Shown piece by piece: positions 5,567 through 5,631 of a stretch of 5,631 nt of DNA. A program made the translations under genes and the position numbers. This stretch comes from Ruminococcus sp. UBA1394 (lineage in GTDB: Bacteria > Bacillota > Clostridia > Oscillospirales > Ruminococcaceae), in the NCBI GenBank assembly GCA_002305725.1, contig DBQM01000006.1, positions 647-6,277 of the forward strand, written 5' to 3'. Numbering within the stretch: the stretch's first letter is position 1; every line of letters starts with the position of its first letter. Below the pieces are notes generated by a model that was not told where the DNA came from, did no database searches, and worked only from the letters and a program-made list of their open reading frames with translations.

Positions 5567-5590
5567 GTTGAAAAAGGAAGCTTTTTCAAC
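5567..5590. repeat. Perfect 10-bp inverted repeat upstream of the PF06541 promoter
   Basis: GTTGAAAAAG 5567-5576 and CTTTTTCAAC 5581-5590 are perfect inverted arms around a 4-nt spacer, GAAG. The centre lies about 64 bp upstream of the predicted minus-strand transcription start. No T-run follows on either strand, so a classical terminator is unlikely. It may be a protein-binding site or the end of a transcription unit beyond the right edge. No gene is seen in 5591-5631. Confidence 0.5.
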
Positions 5591-5631
5591 GATTTCGACT
5601 TTAAAAATGTGCAACCTTACAAATCATCAAA

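Noticed and set aside
5488..5589. Extended start (TTG 5589) for the minus-strand membrane protein
   Set aside because: The extension includes the near-consensus promoter at 5521-5549, while a strong ribosome binding site marks the ATG pair at 5487/5484.

Overview
The window looks like chromosomal housekeeping DNA from a low-to-mid GC Firmicute (about 45% GC by eye). My best guess is a Clostridia / Ruminococcus-like gut organism. The basis is the protein families (a 556-residue clostridial-type formate--THF ligase and a PF06541 membrane protein typical of Firmicutes), the AGGAG/GGTGG ribosome binding sites and near-consensus sigma-A promoters. The genus is inference. No mobile element, CRISPR array, tRNA or rRNA was seen.

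Layout: (1) 1-173 is a non-coding leader made of several nested inverted repeats. It ends in a Shine-Dalgarno sequence that is separated from the start codon by a perfect 9-bp hairpin. (2) 174-3504 is a tight plus-strand cluster: fhs (formate--tetrahydrofolate ligase), an unrecognised 186-residue single-pass membrane protein, tsaE and tsaB (tRNA t6A37 synthesis). The junctions are a 1-nt gap, a 4-nt overlap and an approximately 20-nt overlap, so the four are probably co-transcribed and translationally coupled. (3) 3505-3579 carries a good sigma-A promoter with an extended -10. (4) 3580-4662 holds rpiB and upp, closed by a strong intrinsic terminator at 4667-4707. (5) 4699-5487 on the minus strand is a PF06541-type multi-pass membrane protein with a C-terminal coiled coil. 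It converges on the same terminator and has its own near-perfect promoter at 5521-5549. (6) 5550-5631 is intergenic and contains a perfect 10-bp inverted repeat.

Functionally, fhs supplies 10-formyl-THF to one-carbon metabolism. TsaE and TsaB are the ATPase and scaffold partners of TsaD, which is not in this window. RpiB makes ribose-5-phosphate, the precursor of PRPP, and Upp uses PRPP with uracil to make UMP, so the rpiB-upp pair forms a sensible ribose/pyrimidine salvage unit.

I see no clearly new system. The best candidates for follow-up are the structured fhs leader with its SD-hairpin-start arrangement, the unknown membrane protein embedded between fhs and tsaE, and the symmetrical arms that overlap the rpiB promoter.
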